DNA of 34,216 nucleotides from a virus: the IMG/VR virus record IMGVR_UViG_3300018933_000010, positions 1-34,216 of that record; one strand, 5' to 3'. The number at the start of each line of letters is the position of its first letter. Within the stretch, counting starts at the first letter, position 1. The notes under the pieces are model-generated. The model had not been told where the DNA came from. It saw only the letters and a list, made by a program, of their open reading frames with translations, and made no database searches. Shown piece after piece: positions 29,102 to 34,216 of this stretch. The position numbers and the translations under genes were made by a program.

Positions 29102-32100
29102 CAGCCGGTCACTCCCGCCGCATGTACGAGGCGGGCCACGACGCGGTGCGCGGTGACCTGGCCGTTGCCTACCTCTCTGATCTCGAAGTGGTTGTTCTGG
29201 ATCACCGTCCGCCCCCCGCCCCCGGTGGTTCCGCCGCCCGTCCCGGCCTGGCGGGCGCGCTGCGCGCGGGTCAGCGGGATGACGTCCGCCCCGAGATCGC
29301 CGCCCACCCCGGCGAGGGAGGAGGAGACCCGGCCGGGCAGCAGGTCGAACTGGGAGCTGACGGCGTCCACCACCGCGCGGGCCGCCGCCGTGGCCGCGCG
29401 CATGATCCCGGCGACGCGGTCCACCAGACCGAGCTGGAGGCCCAGACCGGTGAAGTCGCCCAGGCGGCGCATCACCCGGGACGGGCTGTTGATGTCCAGC
29501 GCACTACGGATGGCGGCCTGCATGCCCTTGGCGATGTCGAGCATCAGCCGTTCGATGTTCTTGCGCTGGGCCTGCAACCCGGTGAGGAACCCCTTGCCTG
29601 CCTGCTTCCCGGCGTCGAAAAGAACGTCGGCGCTGGTGTTGCCCAGGTTGGTGGACGCCCTGGTGAGGTCCGTCTGAAGGCTGTTGAGGCGCTTCAGGCT
29701 GTCCTTGGTCGACCCGGCCAGGGCGGTGGCGATCTCGGCGCCCTGGACCGTGCCCAGGCTCACGATCTGCTGCAACAGGGCCTTGGACAGGCCGCGCTTG
29801 GCCAGGTTGGCCAGGTTGGCCTGGAAGGTCCGGACCTGCTTGACCGCGGCCTCCAGGCCCGCGGTCAAACCCTTGGTCGTCACCTTGTCGCTGCCCTGGG
29901 TGAGGTTCTGCAGGCTGAACGCCTGGGCGGTCTGGCTGGCGGTGTCGGCGGCGAACTTCCGCGCGTCCGCGATGCGCTTGGCCAGGGCATCGCGCTGGGC
30001 GGCCAGGGTCTGCAACCTCTTGTTGCCCGCGTCGAGCATGGCCACCAGCCGGTCGTCCAGCCGCGTGTTCTTCCCCGCGAACGCCTGCTGAATGGACCGG
30101 ACCAGCTTCTCCGTGGTGGCCTTGATCTGGGCGGCCGTACCGATCAGGCCCTCCACGAACCCGCGCCCGACATCGCGGCCGATCCGGGCGAACACCCGGC
30201 TTGGGCTGTGGGTCTCCAGGGTGTCGCGGGCGGCGATCGCCGCGGTGTCGGCCATCTCGGTGGCGGCCGTGGCGATCTGGCCGGCGTTGTTGCGGATGCC
30301 GTCGACCATGCCCTGCACCACGTTGGCGCCCACGCCGTCCAGCAACTGTCCGATACCGGCGAGCAGCGTGCGCAGGGTGGACACGGCGCCGCCCACCGAG
30401 GCGCTGCTGCTGGTCGTCGCCGCGGTGGCCGACACGGCCAGGGTGCGCGCCTGGCCGGCCAGGATGCCCAGCAGCCCGGACTGCTGGGCAAGCTGGGCCG
30501 CGCGCCTCGGGTTGGTCAGAGGGATGACCACCTCGGGCCCGGCCTCGCCGATCAGGGCGTGCGTCGGGCCGTACACAATGCCGCCCTTGGCGAACGGCAA
30601 GTACTTGCGCACCGCGCTGGGGATGCCGGACTTGATCTTGGACATGATCTGTCCGCCCACGTTGCCGATGGCGTTGAGGATGGCGCCAGGCAGGCCCCGG
30701 AACAGCGAAACAACCGCCGAGATCAGCCCGGACACGGCGGACCGCGCGCGGCTGGCGGCGCTGGTGAAGGCGCTGGCGATCCGCCCCGGCAGTGAGGCGA
30801 GCACCCCGGCCACGCGCCCGGGCAGAGCCCGGAAGAGACCCACGGCGGACGAGACGAAGCTGGTGATCCGCGCGCGGGCGGAGTTGAACGCGCCGGTGAA
30901 GGTGCGCAGCAGCGCCGAACCCAGGGAGGCCAAGGCGCCGGCGACCCGCCCGGGCAGCGTGCGGAAGAACCCCACCGTGGACGAGATCCAGCCGGACGTG
31001 GTCGATCGGGCGGAGGTGAACGCGCTGGTAAAGGTGCGCAGCAGCACCGAACCCAGGGAGGCCAAGGCGCCAGCGACCCGCCCGGGCAGCGTGCGGAAGA
31101 ACCCCACCGTGGACGAGATCCAGCCGGACACGGTGGACGTCACCGCGTTGAACCCGGACACGAAAGCGCTGACCAGCAGCGATCCCAGCGACAGCAGCCC
31201 GTTGTAGATGCGGCCTGGCAGCTCGGTGAACACGAACACCAGTCCGGCCACCACGGTCAGCAGGCCGATGATCGCGTACGCCACCGCGCTGGTGAAGGCG
31301 TTCAGGAGCAGCCCGGGTAGCGCGGCCAGCCCGGCGAGGATCCGCCCGGGCAGCGCCACGAAGAAGTCCACGACGCCCTGGACGGCGACCGACAACCCGG
31401 CCTTGACGGTCTCGAAGGCACCGACGAAGAAGGTGGCGATCGTGGAGCCCAGCGCGGACAGCCCGGCCGTGATCCGTCCTGGCAGGCTGGTGAAGAAGGC
31501 GACCGTGGCGTCGATGCCGGCCGAGACGGCCGCCTTGGTCTCCTCCCAGGCGCTGACGAAGAAGCCAGCGATCTGCCCGGCGGCGGTCCGCACGAACCCC
31601 ACCGCGGCCAGGAACCCGTCCCGCAGGGCCCGGCCCACGGCATCGACCACGCCGCGCACGGCGCCGAACCGCTGGTAGAGCAGGTAGATCGCTGTGGCCA
31701 GGCCGATGACGGCCACCACGATGACGCCGATGGGGGAGGCCACGAAAGTCGCGTTCAGGGCCAGCCACGCGCCCTGGAGCACCAGGAAGATGGCCTGTGC
31801 GGCCCGGATGGCCTTGACTAGGAGCAGCGTGGCCGCGGCTGCCGCGAGCACGGGCGCCGCGTAGTTGACGATCGGGGCCAGGATCTGGGCCAGCAGAGCG
31901 GCGGCAGGCGCCAGGGCCACGATGAGGTCGGCGAAGGATCGCGCCAGGGCGGCAGCTGCCTCGGCCACGGGCGGCAGGGCAGGGCCAAGGGAGAGCGCGG
32001 CCACCCCAAGCTGCTGGAAGACCACCGCTAGCTGAGGCAGCGCCCCCTGGACGGCAGCACCTACCTGGTTGATCGTCTGGACGATCACCGGTCCGAGCTG

Positions 32101-33561
32101 CTGGAAGATGGGGGACAAACTCGGGGCAATCTGCCCCAAGTTGGACAGCAAGGCCGAGACGATCGGGCCAAGCTGCGCGGCGACCTGGCCGACCGCTCCG
32201 AAGATGTTGCCCAGGGCGTCCTGCCCCTGGGTGGAGTTGACGAAGTCGCTGACCGCCTGCGTGATCTGCTGGAGGTTGGTCAGCACCCCCGCCCCGGCGT
32301 CGTTCCCGGCCCGGAACATGCCGCTGAAGATCTCGCCAACGTTGCCGGCGATGTCGCCGAGCTGGGCCAGGGTGGTGATCGCCCCGTCCACCCAGGCGAC
32401 GGCCTGGCCACCCTGAGCGATCTGCTGGAGCCAGGTGCCGAACCGCTGACCCAGGCCCTCGATGCCGCTGGCAAGCTCCCCGCCGAACCGGTCCGAGACG
32501 ACGGCGGCCACCTGTAGCAGCCCCGCTGTCAACCGGTTGGTGGTCCGGGAGAACCCCTCCGTGGCCGCCTGCGCGGCCCGCATAACGGACTGGACGTTCG
32601 ATACGCCCTGGGCGCCCTGGACGTACCCCAGGGCGTTCCGGGCGGCCACTCCCCACGCTGTGGAGATGCCCGTCAGCCCCGTCTTGAGGGGCCCCGCCAG
32701 GGCGTTGGCCGTCCTGGTGATCTCGCCCTCGATCTGGGCGAAGAAGCCGTCTTGGACGCTCTCCTTCAGCTCCTCGAACGCCGGCCGCAGCGCCCGCACT
32801 TCTCGGGCCGCCGCCTGGGCCTTGGGGGACAGGCCCTCCAGGGACTCCTCGAACGCCTCGGCGTCCTCGGTCAGGGCAGCCTTGAAGGCGTCACCCACCC
32901 CGGACAGCGCCAGGCGCAGCGCGCCCAGGGCGGCCTGGAACCCAAGGACCACCGCCGGGAGGGCGGCGAGCAGACCAGCCGCTGGCGCCAGGGCCGCCGT
33001 GAGCTGAGCGATCCCGGACGCGGCGCCTGCCGCCGCGATACCCATCGCGCCGAACCGCAGAGCCCCCACGATGGCCCCGCCGACCCGGCCGGCCACCCCG
33101 GCGAGGTTGCCCAGGGCGCGCGTCAGGGCGTCGGTGTCGAAATCGACGTCGACCGTGACGGTGGGCGCGGAGTGCGCCCGGATACGGGCGTCGAAGTCGG
33201 TGAGGTCCGGGATGACCCGGAGCCGGAACTCCTCGCCCGCGAGCAGCGCCCGGATGCGGGTGACGAACCCGTCCAGGTCCGGCAGAACTGGGACGCGCAG
33301 CTCCGCGCCGGCGGCGAGGGAGGAGGCGCGCTCGATGCGGTCCCGGAGCTGGGACATGTCCGGGATGACCTGGACGGCCACCGACACATCCCGCAGACCG
33401 CGAGTGATGTTGTCCCGGATGCGCTCGCCGACGTCGCGCGTCGAGCGGTCCAGCGCCCGCCGGATCCGCAGACCGAGGTCACGGGCATCCGCGACGGCGT
33501 CCGCGTCGTCCAGATCAATGGTGATCCGGGCGCTGCCGTAGTCCTCATCCTCGCCAGCCAC
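29101..33561 (-). CDS. tape measure protein (1486 aa)
   Basis: By far the longest gene, placed after the frameshifted chaperones. Residues 1-200 are charged helical repeats (VIPDMSQLRDRIERASS, VLPDLDGFVTRIRALLAG, VIPDLTDFDARIRAH). Residues about 540-690 contain hydrophobic transmembrane-like stretches (IGVIVVAVIGLATAIYLLY). Seven FF-x-x-LPGR repeats follow (about 690-970). After 990 come SPSRVFARIGRDVGRGFVEGL and, near 1400, SPSRVMRRLGDFTGLGLQLGL, with coiled coil between. At about 1.5 angstrom per residue it predicts a tail near 220 nm. GTG 33561 follows conserved element copy 4. Confidence 0.95.
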   Translation of the reverse strand: MAGEDEDYGSARITIDLDDADAVADARDLGLRIRRALDRSTRDVGERIRDNITRGLRDVSVAVQVIPDMSQLRDRIERASSLAAGAELRVPVLPDLDGFVTRIRALLAGEEFRLRVIPDLTDFDARIRAHSAPTVTVDVDFDTDALTRALGNLAGVAGRVGGAIVGALRFGAMGIAAAGAASGIAQLTAALAPAAGLLAALPAVVLGFQAALGALRLALSGVGDAFKAALTEDAEAFEESLEGLSPKAQAAAREVRALRPAFEELKESVQDGFFAQIEGEITRTANALAGPLKTGLTGISTAWGVAARNALGYVQGAQGVSNVQSVMRAAQAATEGFSRTTNRLTAGLLQVAAVVSDRFGGELASGIEGLGQRFGTWLQQIAQGGQAVAWVDGAITTLAQLGDIAGNVGEIFSGMFRAGNDAGAGVLTNLQQITQAVSDFVNSTQGQDALGNIFGAVGQVAAQLGPIVSALLSNLGQIAPSLSPIFQQLGPVIVQTINQVGAAVQGALPQLAVVFQQLGVAALSLGPALPPVAEAAAALARSFADLIVALAPAAALLAQILAPIVNYAAPVLAAAAATLLLVKAIRAAQAIFLVLQGAWLALNATFVASPIGVIVVAVIGLATAIYLLYQRFGAVRGVVDAVGRALRDGFLAAVGFVRTAAGQIAGFFVSAWEETKAAVSAGIDATVAFFTSLPGRITAGLSALGSTIATFFVGAFETVKAGLSVAVQGVVDFFVALPGRILAGLAALPGLLLNAFTSAVAYAIIGLLTVVAGLVFVFTELPGRIYNGLLSLGSLLVSAFVSGFNAVTSTVSGWISSTVGFFRTLPGRVAGALASLGSVLLRTFTSAFTSARSTTSGWISSTVGFFRTLPGRVAGALASLGSALLRTFTGAFNSARARITSFVSSAVGLFRALPGRVAGVLASLPGRIASAFTSAASRARSAVSGLISAVVSLFRGLPGAILNAIGNVGGQIMSKIKSGIPSAVRKYLPFAKGGIVYGPTHALIGEAGPEVVIPLTNPRRAAQLAQQSGLLGILAGQARTLAVSATAATTSSSASVGGAVSTLRTLLAGIGQLLDGVGANVVQGMVDGIRNNAGQIATAATEMADTAAIAARDTLETHSPSRVFARIGRDVGRGFVEGLIGTAAQIKATTEKLVRSIQQAFAGKNTRLDDRLVAMLDAGNKRLQTLAAQRDALAKRIADARKFAADTASQTAQAFSLQNLTQGSDKVTTKGLTAGLEAAVKQVRTFQANLANLAKRGLSKALLQQIVSLGTVQGAEIATALAGSTKDSLKRLNSLQTDLTRASTNLGNTSADVLFDAGKQAGKGFLTGLQAQRKNIERLMLDIAKGMQAAIRSALDINSPSRVMRRLGDFTGLGLQLGLVDRVAGIMRAATAAARAVVDAVSSQFDLLPGRVSSSLAGVGGDLGADVIPLTRAQRARQAGTGGGTTGGGGRTVIQNNHFEIREVGNGQVTAHRVVARLVHAAGVTG
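30886..31149 (-). repeat. two nearly identical 132-bp tandem repeats in the tape measure gene
   Basis: The segment beginning GTGCGGAAGAACCCCACCG occurs at 30959 and again at 31091, exactly 132 bp (44 codons) apart, and the surrounding blocks also match almost base for base. Each codes for a unit with SSTVGFFRTLPGRVAGALAS. Flanking units of the same series are recognisable only at protein level. Confidence 0.8.
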
Positions 33562-33587
33562 CGGGCCCCCACTGGGTGAGTGGTGGT

Positions 33588-33608
33588 GCCCGGCCCTTAA
33601 CCAGTCGG
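33588..33608 (-). promoter_or_regulatory. conserved tail-region element, copy 4
   Basis: Minus strand CCGACTGGTTAAGGGCCGGGC, 26 nt before the tape measure start. It has GGTTAAGGG where the others have GGTTTAGGK. The gap that holds it, 33562-33648, also carries a short GGCCCCGCGTGGGGGCC hairpin. Confidence 0.55.
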
Positions 33609-33648
33609 CGAGAGGCGGCCCCCACGCGGGGCCTGCCGTGATCCCAGA

Positions 33649-34214
33649 CTATCCGCTCCTACCGCCGGTGATCTGGGAGTCCTCGGCGGCCACGCTGGCC
33701 ATGAGGGCCTGCGCCTGGGCGATGCTCATACCCCGGCCCTGCGCAGGCCCGCCGGCCCCGGCCGCCCTGGCCGCGGGACGCTGCCCCTTGGGCGGGGCGT
33801 ACAACCGGGCCCGGTTACGGGCCCGCTCCTGGTCGTCCTTGGCGGCGGCGTCGATCGCGGCCTCCGCGGCGGCCAGCAGGGTGCGCAGCCGCCAGGCGTG
33901 GATGTCTACCCCTTCGAGCGCGAGCGCGCCGGACCACTCTTCCCACCCCTGGCCGATGCTGTCGCAGAGCCGCCAGACCGCCCAGTAGGGCGGGCCTTCG
34001 CGCCACCCCCGTACAGCTCCGTCACCCACTCCATGAGAGCGACCAGGACGCGGTCCGGCATGGGCATCGCCCACTTCACCCGGGCACCGGCCACCTGGTC
34101 CGCCGCCTCCTGCGCCTCGTCCCAGTCCTGGTGGGTGGACAGCACGGCGCCGTCCTTGACGACTTCCAGGGCCAGAAACCGCTGGGCGCTCTCGGGGAGC
34201 ATGAGACGGGCCAC
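33649..34214 (-). CDS. tail assembly chaperone, frameshifted fusion (GpG-T-like, 188 aa)
   Basis: The fused product reads the upstream frame from 34214 to the GGG at 34010-34008, slips -1, and continues in the second frame to 33649. The joined protein is continuous: WVTELYG then GWREGPPYWAVWRLCDSIG. The second part is helical (LRTLLAAAEAAIDAAAKDDQ), basic, then Ala/Gln-rich (SIAQAQALMASVAAEDS). Siphoviruses such as lambda make G and G-T this way, and the place directly before the tape measure is exact for it. The unshifted frame has no good start for the second part alone. Confidence 0.82.
   Translation of the reverse strand, partial: GPSHAPRERPAVSGPGSRQGRRRAVHPPGLGRGAGGGGPGGRCPGEVGDAHAGPRPGRSHGVGDGAVRGWREGPPYWAVWRLCDSIGQGWEEWSGALALEGVDIHAWRLRTLLAAAEAAIDAAAKDDQERARNRARLYAPPKGQRPAARAAGAGGPAQGRGMSIAQAQALMASVAAEDSQITGGRSG
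33906..34214 (-). CDS. tail assembly chaperone, unshifted form (GpG-like, 102 aa, may be 5'-partial)
   Basis: Reads FLALEVVKDGAVLSTHQDWDEAQEAADQ, then VKWAMPMPDRVLVALMEWVTELYGG, and ends in a low-complexity Gly/Ser/Ala/Arg tail (RSGGSATASARGGKSG) in the unshifted frame. The GTG at 34214 lies two bases from the window edge, so the true start may be further out. The short, disordered tail after the slippery site is typical of the non-fused form. Confidence 0.78.
   Translation of the reverse strand: MARLMLPESAQRFLALEVVKDGAVLSTHQDWDEAQEAADQVAGARVKWAMPMPDRVLVALMEWVTELYGGGAKARPTGRSGGSATASARGGKSGPARSRSKG
34006..34010 (-). other. putative -1 frameshift slippery site (GGGGG)
   Basis: On the minus strand, TAC GGG GGT GGC is read in the first frame; a run of five G lets the ribosome slip back one base to give GGG TGG CGC. 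The G run is at the point where the two overlapping frames give one continuous protein. GC-rich sequence just downstream (33965-34003) could form the stimulatory structure. Confidence 0.7.
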
Positions 34215-34216
34215 GA

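Noticed and set aside
29827-29840. An isolated GGTCCGGACC in the tape measure gene
   Set aside because: A single copy inside coding sequence, expected by chance; not part of the two clusters.
1-34216. tRNA genes, CRISPR arrays, insertion sequences, serine integrase
   Set aside because: I saw no cloverleaf with GTTCRANNC arm, no regular spacer array, no DDE transposase or terminal inverted repeats, and the only integrase has the tyrosine-family residues.

Overview
The window looks like part of a temperate, long-tailed (siphovirus-type) phage or prophage of a Streptomyces-like actinobacterium. The reasons are the very high G+C with strong third-position bias, frequent GTG/TTG starts, a WhiB-family regulator, YqaJ/RecT recombination genes, an r1t-type holin, a 1486-residue tape measure protein, and several families typical of Streptomyces and its phages. 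Most genes lie on the minus strand and are translationally coupled by 1-bp (TGATG) or 4-bp (ATGA/GTGA) stop/start overlaps.

Layout, read in the direction of minus-strand transcription (right to left). 34.2-21.1 kb is the late region: tail-assembly chaperones with a predicted -1 frameshift, tape measure, two minor tail proteins, a small variable tail protein, a glycine-rich adhesin-like protein, two paralogous fibre + small-partner cassettes, an amidase endolysin, a holin and a second small membrane protein. The four non-coding gaps in the 24-34 kb tail region each carry one copy of a ~20-bp element (minus strand CGCTGGTTTAGGKCCGGRC) 20-32 nt before the next start. 20.96-19.66 kb holds four small phage-like hypothetical genes. 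19.6-12.4 kb is an accessory region with genes on both strands: an XRE/TPR-type regulator, a divergent coupled operon, a tandem paralogous pair, zinc-ribbon-like proteins and an aminoglycoside-phosphotransferase-like protein. 12.4-11.7 kb is a non-coding stretch rich in palindromes. 11.7-9.9 kb is a tyrosine integrase with a ~190-residue C-terminal extension.

9.8-8.1 kb is a lambda-like immunity switch. A plus-strand repressor, apparently with a leaderless mRNA, is followed by a membrane/coiled-coil gene. A Cro-like gene diverges from it and heads the early operon, and CGTGCATGCACG-type operators lie between the two. From 8.1 kb to the left end the early operon carries an HTH protein, YqaJ exonuclease, RecT annealing protein, DnaQ-like exonuclease, RuvC-like resolvase, a degenerate HNH-like protein, WhiB and several small unknowns.

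Head, portal, terminase and cos/pac are not present, so the window is a fragment. The sequence alone does not settle whether 12.4-19.6 kb is phage cargo between lysis genes and integrase, or host DNA between one prophage ending at the integrase and a second starting near 19.6 kb. The continuous late-lysis-integrase-immunity-early order favours one phage genome.
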